Positions 33,640 to 46,315 of a stretch of 64,000 bases of DNA are shown here, piece by piece (the first letter of the stretch is position 1; the number at the start of each line of letters is the position of its first letter). The stretch is from Platerodrilus igneus (taxonomy: Eukaryota > Arthropoda > Insecta > Coleoptera > Lycidae). Location: contig JARFIW010000900.1 in NCBI GenBank assembly GCA_036346225.1, positions 1,488,001 to 1,552,000 on the forward strand. The letters run 5' to 3'. A program made the position numbers and the translations under genes. The notes beneath the pieces were generated by a model that did not search any database, was not told the DNA's origin, and saw only the letters and a program-made list of their open reading frames with translations.

Positions 33640-34172
33640 CTTGACACATCATCATCATTAGGTTTTCAATCCTGGAACTGGTTAGACGCGTACCCTCAGT
33701 GTTTCCTATTTTGAACTAACCTACACATTTCCCTGAAATTTGCACAGTCTGCATCTATCACTATCTGATCTTGGTCTACATCTACTTCTTTTTTCCTATC
33801 TCTTGTAATATATACCATACTATTCCTCAAAAATGCCTTCGAACGTATTCTGCCTTTCTATTTCTCCTATTTTTGCCACCGGCCCCCTTGTTCCCCTTCA
33901 TTTCTATAACCTAGTTGTTATTAACTTTATCTGTCCATGCTATCATCTTCATACATCTGAAGCACAGCGTTCCAAAAGGCTGCTACCGTTTTTTTGTCTG
34001 CTTTTCCTACTGCCCGTATTTCATAGGCATACTGTGCTGTGCTCCACACATATGCTTTCAACAATTTTCTTCTTGTTTCTGTTTGTTGTCTTCCATCATA
34101 GGTGCTGTTCTTTTTTGTTAGATGCAGTTCGGTCCCTTTCTATTGTTTTACAATTATATAGCACCTACCGTG
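33640..34172 (-). pseudogene. Decayed RTE LINE 3' fragment
   Basis: Reverse-complement match to the C-terminal RTE region at 13840-14290. Shared stretches include the equivalents of CTAACCAGTTC, the GTGGAGCACAGCACAGTATG block and the GATAGCATGGACAGA block. Stops occur in all frames. It ends by running into a SINE. Confidence 0.78.
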
Positions 34173-34175
34173 CAT

Positions 34176-34480
34176 TTATATTTCCAATGCTCCACCAGAA
34201 GGTACTACATTGGCCAGGAGGCGAGTTTTTTGTTGCCTGGAAATTTAGAATTTTGCCGAACCCTTGTCGTTCCAGGCAAGGTAGGGATCTTTAACGTGCG
34301 TGACAACACTCACACACGGGACCTCCATTTAACCTCTCATCCGAACGAGGGCGTAATTTTTGTGAAAAATGCTTACCTGTCATTTTTCAAGCAGTCGGCC
34401 GTGTCGGGATTTGAACCCAGGACCTTGGGATCCGTAGTCTTACGCTTACTACATTGATCCACGGCGACGCCGGAAGCACC
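34176..34480 (-). mobile_element. tRNA-derived SINE
   Basis: On the minus strand GGTTCAAATCC (34407-34417) is a perfect RNA polymerase III B box, preceded by a weak A-box-like GTGGATCAATGTAGTAAGC. Downstream is a core with CTCGTTCGGATGAGAGGTTA, GGTCCCGTGTGTGAG and GCACGTTAAAGATCCC. From memory this core recurs in SINEs of many invertebrates. The 3' end near 34176 lacks a clear tail, as it abuts the RTE fragment. Confidence 0.72.
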
Positions 34481-34960
34481 TACCACTGGAAGTGGATTGA
34501 AAAATTTTGTAAAATCCGTATAAGAACTAACAGTAAGAAAACCGGCACAAGGATAGGGAAACAAAGGTGGATCAAAAGGAATGGGGAAGTAAAACTAGAA
34601 CAAAAAAACATAAGAAATCAGCACTAAACTACAAGAAGAGGATAAACAAAGAAAAGCCTGAACAAAAGAAAATCTCTGTGTGTGTGTAGGTGCGTGCGTG
34701 CGTGCGTGCGTGTGTGTGTGTGTAAGTGCATGCGTGGGTGCGTGTGTGTGTGTGTGTTGGACTACTTTGGCCGCCTCTTACGACAAGCAGGTCTCATCAT
34801 GGGACTATTCTAATCCTGGACCCATACGGGTCTACAAGTAGTCCATCTCGATTAACGACGTAACCAAGGTAGCAAAATTCGGAGAGGCAAAAATGGCATT
34901 TATCTTGACGAAGGGTAAGACCGGCGGAAAATAGACGTGAAAGGACGAGATCAAGGACTC
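34481..34960. repeat. Low-complexity and repeat-like interval
   Basis: Contains a (GT)n/(GTGC)n tract (34675-34759). Next to it is GCCGCCTCTTACGACAAGCA with a following ATTCTAATCCTGGACCC stretch (34770-34835), a motif I recall as recurrent in insect dispersed repeats. No gene. Confidence 0.55.
34675..34759. repeat. (GT)n / (GTGC)n microsatellite
   Basis: Alternating GTGTGT and GTGCGTGC units over about 85 bases. Confidence 0.92.
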
Positions 34961-36029
34961 GGAGGTGGAACTGCCCTCTTCAAATTATTAATTTTAGGAC
35001 TGTTGGAATAATAGAAATAAAATCATGAACAATGTACATGCCAAAATAGCCACGTACTGACTATTATCCTATTACAACCAAATACATAGCAACTTTTTAC
35101 TCCAAAGCAAATATCACATGCATTTTGAAACTACCTGCTTAACTATTCAGTTTATAATAGGGTAAATATCTTGTGTCTGTCAAATATCAAGTAACACATA
35201 ACTGAATCCATAATTTAAAAAAAAAATTTTAATACAATTTGTTTATTCTCTAACACCAAAAGCTATTTAAAACCTAGGCTACCTAACACAAATTTATATG
35301 GTAAAATGTTAAATCAATTATAAGCTAAAAACAAAAGTGTAAATTATACATATATTTTCTAATATTGTATATCTAGGATAATGATACACTTTCCAAATGG
35401 AAAATAATACTCAAGTCCCATAGAAATTGTAGAAAATGCTTTATAATAAGAAGCATCGTCTGTAAAATAATTTTTCAGTTGAAATCGGTAAGTTAGATTC
35501 GCAGGTAAAATTTCTTGCTCAGATGATTGCAGGATAAGCCTTTTTAAAAAACACTCATCTTAAAACAAATCTGGTAAAACAATGAATTTCCAAATCAAAT
35601 TTGAGATAATTTAAGCTAAAAATGACATTGTAAATTATATGGTGCTTCTTGATACAGTATAATTACCATGCTGAAAAGCTTTCCGAGCTGAACTAAATTC
35701 TAAAATCAAAGAAGAATGTATTGGTAATGAAAATCCAGTACAGCTACACAAATACTTAGCTTCTGTGTTTCAGGTTAGCGTCATATCCACAAACCACATA
35801 AGCTATTGATCAGAATCTGCCATATATACAATCAAAACGAGTCAATGTATGTTTAAGTGCCACTTATTAAAGGAAACAGAACCTGGTCATATCAACAAAC
35901 ACATTTAACTTATGAACAATATATTTTGGTTTTTCCAAGATAATTTTTTGTATCCACTGCCATATATCGAGATCTTCGCACTCGTTTTAGTGTGCTAATG
36001 TTTTTCACTCACCAGTTTACAGAGCATTC
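34961..36029. other. Unassigned, no gene
   Basis: AT-rich. Short similar blocks such as AAGCTAAAAA(C/T) with a following GTAAATTATA recur at 35320 and 35610. Nothing coding was recognised. Confidence 0.45.
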
Positions 36030-36585
36030 TAGTGTCGAGCGAATGCAATTCATTTTGTTCTAAAACTCTGTTTTAGTGCAACTTTTTTACGGAGCAGTGG
36101 AATACGATTTTAACTTTACCATTTTTTAAATTAAGTTAATATCCTTCGTTCCTTTTACTCTTCAGAAATATGTGTAATGCTGAGAAAATAATAGTTTTTT
36201 TAGTTAATGACTTTCAAGTACAGTTTGACGAGAATACGAAGTAAACGTGAACATATTTATAAATAATTTTATTATATTGTTTTTAATATCAATTAGGTGA
36301 TGAAGAATATAGTCGCCATTATTTCCAATAATTAGTTGTTAAGCCAAAATTCTAATATTAAATGAAGAAATTCATACAATATTCCACATAGACAATCAAT
36401 AATACATAGGTATCTCAGCTTATTTCCATTTTAATGTTGCTTTGATTTTAACAATCGACCAGTAGTATATGAATCCACTTAAGAAATAATGATTCTCTTT
36501 CTCAAGAGGATAACTGCGAAAATAGTAATGCTAATTGTAATTGAGTTGTTGGTTCTTCAATGTTGTTAATTTGCATTGTACGTGG

Positions 36586-37090
36586 AACAAACGAATGGAC
36601 TGTCAAAGAAACAAAACTCCTTGACAAATATGAAAAGTATTTAGCTGTGGTAGGTCCCATGAAAAAATTTAAAAATAAAAAGCTTATGTAGATATAAATT
36701 GCAAATGATTTAGAAAGATTATTTCGCAAAAAAAAACACCAAACCAAATTGAAAATCATTACAAAACTTTTAAAACGAAGAAGAAAATCTACTGATGAAA
36801 ATGCAAGAAATGGAAACACAAGGCATCTGGTAGAATATGGAGAAGAACTTAAGAAAATTGTAGCTATTGCTGATAGTATCACTCCTGAAGTTAGTAGAGG
36901 TGTTGCCGCTGTTACAAAGAAAAATGTATCTGTACCAACTGCACAAAATACCAAATAGCAAGAAACCTGAAAAGAAAACTTCATCTTCCTGTGTGATGAG
37001 GGAAACGCTGCTAGAGATTAATATATTAAAAGAAGAATCCACAGAAAGACATCATATTGAAAAGATGCAACTATCGCCGCAGATATAAAT
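36586..37090 (+). pseudogene. Myb/SANT-like DNA-binding protein of a Harbinger element
   Basis: In PIF/Harbinger elements a second protein with a Myb/SANT trihelix binds DNA and helps the transposase enter the nucleus. In changing frames one reads NEWTVKETKLLLDKYEKYL-like residues, FKNKKLM, IANDLERLF, then KSTDENARNGNTRHLVEYGE and IADSITPEVSRG. The first third carries a stop (about 36690) and a frame change near 36735-36750. The last part reads METLLEINILKEE-like residues. Non-functional. Confidence 0.7.
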
Positions 37091-37119
37091 GACATTTTAA
37101 ATACATGTGAATTGTGAGT

Positions 37120-37911
37120 TTTTCCAGGCATTCTTGTGAAAACGTCTATAAACCTTTTCTTTCCATCACACATTCCTTATAATATAGGGAATGGCATATC
37201 GTGTCTATTTCCATATGTATTTTTGATTTTATGTGCTGGCTTATTCTAATTGCTGTTCCATTTATACAGCCAATGCTATTTGAAAATCCGGAGATATGTA
37301 AATACAACAGTATCATTATTTATACAAACGCTATAAAGAAACTTTACATTTTGAAATACCACTGCCGCTTTAATTTTCTCATTCTCAATTTTAGGAAATT
37401 TAATAAGTTATAGAGCCATGCCAAGTATAAAGTCCATAACCCTAGTACATTGCCTGTATAACGTAGTACATCCAATTCCAAATCTTTCCGATACATCCAG
37501 GATGCAGGTTTTATTTCCTGCAATCCTGTAACAATAACATTTGTAGGTATTACGTAACTTCTCTTTTTAAAACTTTCTTACCAAAGAAAACAATATTTGG
37601 TTGTCTGCTGATATTTCTTGGAACCTACCAAGATTACGTTTAATAAAAACTCTAATTAAGTAATTAGATGAATCACGAGAGACAAAAGTTTTGTTTAAAC
37701 TAAAAAAGGTAAATTTGTTAACCAAATTATTTCCAGAAACCAAAATTTCTAGCTGAAGATCAGTATCCCTTTGTATTACACCCAAGTAATTATAAATTTG
37801 TTGTATACTTTGTTTTGGCATTGCGTGCTTAAAATATTCGACAATTTCCTCATCACTGCTACTAGACTCAGTGAATTCACTAATTATGAAACAAATTATA
37901 TTTTTACTCAT
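37120..37911 (-). pseudogene. Harbinger transposase remnant
   Basis: The N-terminal part is open from 37911 to 37567 (114 codons, with an acidic ESSSSDEE stretch and ISADNQILFSL where the family has a similar helix). Further along the minus strand, in other frames, come RFGIGCTTLYR, then SGFSNSIGCINGTAIRI (about 37290-37240), matching the family GCIDGTHI motif with the catalytic aspartate changed to asparagine. Then DGKKRFIDVF (about 37165-37135) matches the next conserved block. Several stops and frameshifts. The C-terminal third is missing. Confidence 0.78.
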
Positions 37912-38115
37912 GATAAATATCTGAATATCTATCTAGAAAATAAACTGACAGATTAATAAAGTGAGGTTATTGTATTTGCTCTACCTGTCTGGGTCAGTTC
38001 TAAAAAGTTGCATTATAGCAGAATGGGAGCAAGTAATTCTGTGAGTGGAATACGTTACACCTTTGTGCTGCTCCCAATTTTGCACTGGAATTCAGAATTG
38101 CTTTCAGTTCGCTCT

Positions 38116-39801
38116 AGGTCAGTGGGCGGAAAACGTTAGAATGTCTTATCTGTTATATTTGTGTAACTTAGGGTACATTTTTTTTCAACATAATTTAGAA
38201 ACGTCTTTGTATCACAACTAATACGAGTTTGCTTTTTGTTGTTTTTTTTTAGGTGTGTGGTCTGTAAGGCCGATAGGCATAACATCTTTTAATATAATTT
38301 TGGAAACATCATTTTTAGTAATTTTTTTAGGAATGGAAGCGTGTTAATAACTATTATATGAATATATTTGACTCCGACCGTTTGCGTTCATTTTTCTGTA
38401 TTTAATTATTGAAAGGGCTTTGTGTATTAATACTATTTCCTAAATTTATATGCAACTTTTGGCAATACAAACTTTTTAAGTATCTGCTTCGTTTCATGAG
38501 ATCTACTCAAACCAATTTTTAACAATAATCTGAGATACCGTTATTTTTTCGAGGTGCCAACCCAATTCGAACAGCTGTTTTTATTTCAAAATGCTGGAAC
38601 TACATTTTGGTTTGTAATTTTAAATAATTCGCATAAGCTCACTTGCTTGACGATTGTGGTCATTTATTTTATAATCTGCAATTTCAATTCATTGGATTTA
38701 CGACATACACATTAGGTTTTAGGCGTCGCTTGGGTTTTTCATTCGTTCATGTTTATCATTGTTTTGAGTGTATTTGTTTAGTGTTTGTTTTTAAGAAACG
38801 TCTTTGTACTACAGCCAATGCAAAGTTGCTTTTTATTGGCTATTATGTAGGGTAGCAGTTGTTCTACAACATAAATCAGGCGAAGGTAATATCATGTAAG
38901 TAGTCAAATTAAAGTTATGTTTGATTCTTTGTATTTAATTATTGGAAAAATCGCGATAGCTACTATTACTTCCTATAGTAATATAACATTTTAAGCATCC
39001 CTCAATTTAAATGCTATTATTTCTTTTCAAAGACATCCATTGCATTAGATTATTCAAATATTCCCTGGCAGCGTTCTTTTACCTACGCTTCTGCACAATA
39101 CGGACAAGCTGACATTGCCACTTTAGCATGCCAAAATTATGTTTCGGTACCTGTTTTCGATTTCTAATTTTATATTATTGGTGTTGGATTTCTTGCTAAA
39201 CGATTGCATATCTTTATTTTTAAATTTTCACTTTCAAATCATTCATATTATTAATTTGCTGAATGTAATTTATTATGGAGTGGCATATCGCAACATTGGT
39301 AACGGTTTGAATGCACAATGCCCTTATAGTTAAACTTTTTAATGAATTGCTTTCGATACTATGCAACTGTTTCATACAACTGGTTTGGTTTCTTTCGTAC
39401 GCATTACTATGTACTGAATTCTAAATTCACAATCTATTGCCTTATTACATATATTGCTCAAAGTACATACGTTTTTAACAATCACTTCGTCATGAGTGTA
39501 ACGCGCACATTTTTAGTAAAAGAAATCCTTGTGCCCAAAAAGTTCGAGTATGTTTGCGAACAATTATTATTTGCCTTCGGTATTACAATAATATTTGTTG
39601 GATTTTCTTATTTATAAGTAGTCGATGGTTATCATTTTTCACTTTGGAGTTACTTTTAACTGTTTGGATAATCATAATTAACTATTCTCTTTCAACTTTT
39701 GTTACTAACCATTAATGTACAAATGTTTTACTTACTTTATTGGATATCTTAATGGTTTTTTTGGCTTGCATTTTGATATTCCTTGTTTCAGTTATTTAAA
39801 A
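38116..39801. other. AT-rich region with diverged internal duplications
   Basis: No gene. GAAACGTCTTTGTA followed by a GTTGCTTTTT stretch occurs at about 38198 and 38795, and TGTATTTAATTATTG(G/A)AA at 38397 and 38931, suggesting an old duplication with a period near 550-600 bp. The last 220 bases resemble 42880-43110. Confidence 0.55.
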
Positions 39802-41230
39802 ATGCCGAAAAAGTTAAAGTTGACAAGAAAGGAGGAAGCTATGTGTAGTGATTGTTTTAACAACGAACAGAGACAAATATACAATGCCGTTCGTAACATT
39901 CATGTGCTCGATCGTCTGCCAGAACATAGGCTCTTTGTAGACAATAGTGCAGGAGGAATCGGCAAAAGCTTTTTATTTAATACGCTCATTGCAACATTGT
40001 CAGGAAAAAACGTTGCGGTGTTGTCGTAGTGGACTTGGCGCTACCATTTTAATAAGAGGAAAAACTATACATTCTGCATTTAAATTGAAACTAAGCTTCG
40101 ATGAGACCACTGTATTGGGAATTTGTTCTAACAGTATTGAAAACAGATTTATTGTGGGCGCAAGGTTAATATTTATAGATGAAATTAGTATGGTATCGAA
40201 AGTCATCCTCAACATTATAAAGCCTTAAGATACATTACAAAATGATACTTACTTTGGAGGTAAAGTTCTTCTAAGGGGCGATTTTAAACATGTTCTGCCC
40301 GTTATTGAGCTTACTAACCAAATTACAATAAGGTCGTACTGTGTTAAAAACAGTATTCACTGGCCACTTTTTACTCAGCCTGTGTTAAGTATCACTCTAA
40401 GGACTATACCAAGTGAGGTTGAATTTCGTGAATGGCTACTTCGACTAGGGAATGGAGCATTGCCTACCTTCATGAATACTATACTACCAACTTAATTCGT
40501 GCTGGACATTTGTGTTGTTTCAAGTGCAAAACGCTTAATTGAAATTTGCTTCAGTGCCATTGTCACAAACGAATTTAGAAATGTAGCAATTTTAGTGCCG
40601 AAAAATGATGATTGTGACTGTGTTAACGAACAAATTCTGGGTATGATTCACGGCGATTTGAATATATGTAGTGCCGCCATTCTCGACAATCAAGACCAAG
40701 AAGCACTGGATGCAAACTGCACTACCGAATATTTAAACACACTGAAACCCTCCGATTTTCCTCCACACAAACTATTTAAAGTAGGAATCGTAGCGCTTCT
40801 TTTGAGAAATTTAAGTTTTAAAAACACATGTAACGGTATTAAACTTTTGAAGAATTACACAACAATTACATATTGGCAAAAAGGTTGCAAAGCAGGCATT
40901 TGATTGATGAAATTGTGTTTATACCTCGGATGGATTTCAGTACGGTGGGTACTACTTTTCCAGTTTTGTTCAAAAGACAATAGTACCCATTGCAACTTGC
41001 TTATTCAATAACTATTAACAAAAGTCAAGGACAAATGTATGAAAGGGACGGTGCTTTGCTGCCGAAACCAGATTTTTTGCTTAATGCTCTCTGTTGTCGT
41101 GAGCAGAACTACATCATTTGGTGGAGTTCATATTCACATTGCAAAAGCCAACAAACAGGTTACGCTTTTTCGTCAAAAAGGTTGGCAACGAAAAACTTGG
41201 TTTATCCAGAAGCGTTAGTGAAGAACAATT
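39802..41230 (+). pseudogene. Helitron-type PIF1-family helicase, broken
   Basis: A superfamily 1 DNA helicase, the motor part of a Helitron-like replication protein. Starting at ATG 39802, the motifs in order are: FNNEQRQIY; Walker A AGGIGKSF (a normal site is GTGKT/S, so the threonine position is altered); GKTIHSAFKL; Walker B LIFIDEISM; RGDFKHVLPVI; EWLLRLGNGALP; VPKND; and TINKSQGQ near 41020. Frame changes or stops occur near 40020, 40225, 40490, 40900 and 41080. The N-terminal Rep nuclease of Helitrons is not seen upstream, so only the helicase half is present. A host PIF1 pseudogene is less likely, because the RGDF..VLPVI and WLL.LGNG blocks are Helitron-like. Confidence 0.75.
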
Positions 41231-43383
41231 TTTTTAATAATTTAATTTCATATTTGCATTATTAATTTGATCGCGTGTGATTGTTTGTTGGGACATTTTT
41301 GTTAATCCATTTTTTGCTTACAACAATGTCAAATCCATGTTTTATGTAAATTAGAACTTAATCCAGTCCGTAATATATGTTTCCCTTTTATGTCGGTTCA
41401 ACTATACTTTCTACGGGACAATATATTGAGTGCTCCGAACAACTTTGTAACGTATTACTACAATTTTCAAGATTACCTATCAACACTAACGTTTTATACT
41501 ATGATTATGCCTAACCTATTGGTGATATCATGCACAATTCATTCGTAGGAGATGGTCACCATCGCAAGTGCACCATTCATTGTATTGTTGCTTCACATTG
41601 TTGACTATAGTCTAATATATGGTAAGTACTTAAAAGTTTTTACTTTTTAGCAGTTGCAGTACGACCAGTGACTATATTGTATCACTTTTATTACATATCT
41701 TCATGATATACGTATGTTCTTGCTTATGTACATACATACATGCATACATAGACAGCGTTCGACTTCACAACCTATTTGAAAATCCTTTGCTCAATCGTTA
41801 GCATGGCAAAATCACACTGGTGTCATTGTTTCTAAATGGAAGTTTTTATGCATTGATTACGATTAAGATTTTAATAATTACTACTGTAACCTTTTCCAAT
41901 GTTCAGCTACTGAAATGCACAATGGGAAGTAATTTTAAAAATTCACAGAAAGTGGTGTTAAACTATTTGACTTTTTAGAGGGTTGCAGCTAAGGGTCGTA
42001 TGTTTGGAAATATCCAATCTGGGATTGGATAATAGATTTATGCTGTACAAGAAGCCACTGTATCAGAGTAAGGACTTCATCATGCATATTTTAGATCAAA
42101 TGTATAATGCTATTTGTAATAGAACTGTATACTAGGTTGAAATGCAATTGGGCATGGAAAGTACATCATTAGAACGAAGCAAAAATTTTGTAATGTACAT
42201 ACTTATTTCAATGAAAAGTGCCTCATGAATAAGCTGCTGGTGGTTAAGATTTATTGACGTGATACGTTTCAAGATGTGGAAGTTTCATGGACATGAAAAT
42301 AAATTAATTTGTATGTTGTATATGTTTTCATTGGTTAAAATGCGATTTTGCATAATGCAAGTATGTTGTAAAACAATATTTCAAAAAATTATTAATGAAA
42401 ATGAACTATTTTAGAAACTTTATTTTTTTACTACATTAGTTGTATTTCTACATCATGCCTTGGGGTACGAAAACAAAATCGTTGGGGTTCGTACAACATG
42501 ACATTAACAAGGTATCAACTTTTTGTAATTTTTTTCATATGGAAAAAAATTATTTAGGTCACGTAATCATGTTCTGCAAATATTCTAATTACATTCCATT
42601 TAAAAAGTTCATAGTTTGTATCGTTAAGAAGAAACGAGTTTTTTACATATAATTTTATAGAAATAGATAATGCATCTTCAAAAATAGCTATCTATAGCTA
42701 ACATCCATCAAGGCAACATTTTCAAGATGTGGAAGTTTCTTGCAGTCAAGGAAAATGATACCTTTTGTGATGCACAACTTGCTGAACAAAAATGTGCTTT
42801 CTTATGTTGGGTATGTCACAATACAATTGGTTCAACACTTCATTGATTAAAACTAATCTTTAAAAACAATTATTCTTTACTTTTGGTATTATAATAATGT
42901 TGATTGAACTTTGTTGGCATTTACATATTAAGGTCATTGCCATTTTTTAATTTGATAATAGTTTCTACTGTTTCGATACTCCCAATATTTCACTATCCTT
43001 TTTCCAGCCTATATTACACAATTATTAACACAAACGTATTATTTCTTTTATTGGACTTACTTTTGAATTTTTTTTTACTTGCATTTTGGTATTCCTCTTT
43101 TGTTGCAGTTACTCAAGAGACTGAAGACGACGAAGTTGAGGCAAAAAAGAACGAGAAATGTTAACCCTGAAGTTTAAGCATCCACACTCCACAACAAGAG
43201 GAACCCAAGTTGAAAAGCTGTCAAATTTCTTTCAGATAAATGCCAGCAATGTTGTTGTTACTGCCGAGAGGAAAAAGCACGATTATGGTATTAGTGTGTG
43301 TTCTTTATGTATGTATGCGTTTTATGGGTGAATATGGAAATGAATGTACTTCTCGCCTACAATGCTGGGCTACCATAAACACC
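41231..43383. other. Unassigned, no gene, with local duplications
   Basis: No coding region recognised. TTTCAAGATGTGGAAGTTTC occurs at about 42268 and 42721. The block at 42880-43110 is a diverged copy of 39570-39800: both carry ATTACTTTTGGTATTA-like and TTACTTGCATTTTGGTATTC-like stretches and end in a TTCAG or TGCAG. Confidence 0.5.
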
Positions 43384-45640
43384 AAGATGGCATCTATAAC
43401 CAACAGGAAGATTTTTCTACTTCAATGCAGAATGAATGATATATTACCAAATCACATTTCAGGCGCTTCTAAGAGTGTATAATCTATTTAAATATGAAAA
43501 TTACGAAAATTGATCAAAAACTGAACGATTTATAAATAATGTATTAAGAAAGGTTTTAAACTTAGAAATTGAATATACTCACAATTCTTTATATGCTTTA
43601 CATAAAGAACTACATATCATCAAGTTTCATCGGTTCCTGATATCATTCCCAATTACATGTTTGTTGAATACCAAAAGATGCAAGAAATTCTATATAATTA
43701 TAAATTTAAAAAAGTTAAACTTATCAACCTAAAGAAATTTGATGTCAAAATTTAATAAGATAGAATTTAATCAAACTAGTGACTGGTTTAAAGATATCAG
43801 CAAACTTGACAAACCACGCGATATACAAACAATTCTTTCACTAAGAGCAAAATTTATTATTCATCTCCCTACTACTAACAACCTTGTTATAAAACTACTA
43901 ACAAATATAGTAAATATTTTGCGAGATACTAATGAAGAACAAAAATTTAAACAGAACTTGCACCACTAATGTCTTTACTAATTACATTAACACTCAAGAA
44001 CCAGATCAAAATTATGGCAAGACTATTAAAAACAAAATGCATAACATTTCTCAAAGAACAAAGATTTATTAATAGTCAAAGCAGATAAAGGTAATATTAC
44101 TGTTTTAATATCTAAAAATGATTACATAGGAAAGCTGGAAAATTGCTTAATTGATGATATTGTTTATATAAAAATTGAAAAAATCAACATCAGAATTTCA
44201 AGAGAAAACTTTAGACTTATTTAAAAAAAACGATTAACGATGTAGAAGCGCATTTAACAATTTTAGCAATACAATTCCTAAACTATACGACTTTCCAAAA
44301 ATACATAAAAATAAGTACCCATTTTACCCTATTGTTTTAACAAATAACTCAGCAACTGAAAAATTTCAAAATTCATATCCGAAATATTATCAAACTCTAT
44401 TGAAGATAATAATTATAATGTAAAAAATTCTTTTGAATTTGCTAAGTTCATAAATAATTTTCAATTACTACAAAATTATGTTTTAATTTTAGACGTTATA
44501 TCACTTTTTACTAATATTCCTAAAGCATTATTTATAAATAATATAAGTAAAATATGGACTAATATTAAACCAAACTGTCAATTTTCTAAAGAAATGTTCT
44601 TAGAAACAGAATTCTTTTTTAATGATAAATTTTATACACAAATCTTTAGGTGTCCAATGGAATCTAACTTTAGTCCTATTATTGCACGAATTATTATGGA
44701 TGAATTATTAAATACCGTTGTGTCATTATTACCATTTAGTCTATCATTTATTAAAAACTTTGTAGAAGATCTTACTAACAGTCATTCCCAATAATAAAAT
44801 TAATAAAATCTTAGACATTTTTAATAGTTATAACAATCGCATCAAATTTTCTGTAGAAAATGAAACAAACAGATCAATACCATTTTTAGACATATTATTA
44901 ATAGGGAATGCTAAAAACCAAATTATTTTGGACTGATACCAAAAAACCACAAATTCAAATAGATACCTATCTAAATTATCATTCATATTATCACCCTTTT
45001 GAAACTAAATTTCATTTTAGGATTAAAAAAATAGAATTAAACGAATTTCTCATCCAACACTTCATAACCAAAATACAAAAATTAACAAATATTTTTAAAA
45101 CATCAATTATCTCATGCCATTAATAAACAAACTATTTCATAACGTTCCAACAAATGATATCTACTTTAAAAATAAAAATATACACAAATGATGATAATAA
45201 AAACCCAGAAAATTTAAAAGTATATAAAACACCACCTCGCATAAATGTATTGACCCAAAAATTAATTCAAATATTTAAAAAACAACTTTAAATTTGCCAC
45301 AAAAAATGTTCTAACTGTAGGAAACCTATTTACACAATTAAAAGGTAAAACGTCAACAATACAACAAATAAAAATTGTTTACCAAAATAATTGTTTAGTA
45401 TGCGACAGCTTATATACAGGACAAACTTTAAAGCAACGGATCACTCAGCATAAGGGTGACATCAAAATTAAACTAAATTCTGGTACTTTATCAAATCATT
45501 CGTTTACTATAAACCATAAAATAGATCATCAAAATCCAAACATTTTAGAAATGGAACCAAATAAACAAAAATAGTTGTTTTTAGAGATGTATCACATATA
45601 CAAAAATAACAACACTGAACAAAAATGCAGACGTTAGTGG
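43384..45640 (+). pseudogene. Penelope-like element 1 (RT and GIY-YIG endonuclease), decayed
   Basis: Penelope-like elements encode a reverse transcriptase fused to a GIY-YIG endonuclease. In broken frames one reads an N-terminal RKIFLLQCRMNDILPNH (about 43410), VLRKVLNLEIEYTHNSLYAL, then IPKLYDFPKIHKNKYP (about 44275). Motif A is present as VISLFTNIP, and FVEDL (about 44760) stands where YVDD is expected, so a catalytic aspartate is replaced by glutamate. The endonuclease is at about 45375-45600: CLVCDSLYTGQT, then ITQHKGD, SNHSFTINHKID and LEMYHIYK. Stops and frameshifts are frequent. Order and spacing match the fresher copy at 50038-52768. Confidence 0.82.
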
Positions 45641-46315
45641 CTTAAGTTCAATTAATACTTACTTAACTTTAAAACAAATTATATATTTATGTGCCTGTGT
45701 ATTTGTATATATAATGTGTGTGTATATATGTGTAATAAACGGATAAGAGATTATGTATTTTGACACTGTTATTTAATAAAAAACAGTTTACCAGTCCATT
45801 GTTTTCATTTATTTCCATGGCCTACTGCAAAAAAATATTAAAATTACTTGTAACTTTTTATTTATGGAAGGATTTTAAAAATTGAAAGTGTTGTGGAGAT
45901 TTGAAAATGTCATTTGGTAACTAAAAATCCAATATGGCGTCCATGAGAGAGAAAAAAGTTAACTCGTATATATGGACATCTCTAGAGAGGTCCATACTCG
46001 TATATTAAAGTATAAGAGCGCTATGTAAATTCTAATGTCAGTTTTGAATTCTGCACATGTCAAGATGATTTTCAATTGAATATCTCTGTAACTATAATAG
46101 GAATTTATAAAAATATTTTTTTTAGTTTTCTTATGATATTTCAGGAACCATTATCAATATCGTCATTCTGAAACATGTTATTACATGGTATTTTAAGGTG
46201 CAACTTTTTTGTAATTTAACCGAATTTGTATCTCTGCTGGTTTCTAAAATACCCATAGTGGGCGAGCTTAAGTGAGGCACTTGATATCGCCGCTCACCTG
46301 GTGTGGATAATGCTC
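45641..46315. other. Unassigned, no gene
   Basis: AT-rich. Contains an imperfect palindrome TATGGACATCTC / GAGAGGTCCATA centred near 45984. Confidence 0.5.

Larger units (their letters stand above)
36030..38115. mobile_element. Decayed PIF/Harbinger DNA transposon
   Basis: The element is defined by its two typical proteins: a Myb/SANT-like protein (plus, 36586-37090) and a Harbinger transposase (minus, 37120-37911), convergent. Possible terminal similarity: GAGCGAA..GCAATTC..AGTGCAA..GGAGCAG at 36037-36097 recurs with indels in reverse complement at about 38066-38115. The ends and target duplication are not settled. Confidence 0.6.

Noticed and set aside
34397..34470. Possible tRNA gene from the B-box-like sequence
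   Set aside because: The A box is weak, the acceptor stem does not pair, and SINE core sequence follows, so it is a tRNA-derived SINE.
36502..36984. 160-codon minus-strand open stretch
   Set aside because: Antisense to the Myb/SANT relic; hydrophobic content comes from A-rich plus-strand sequence.
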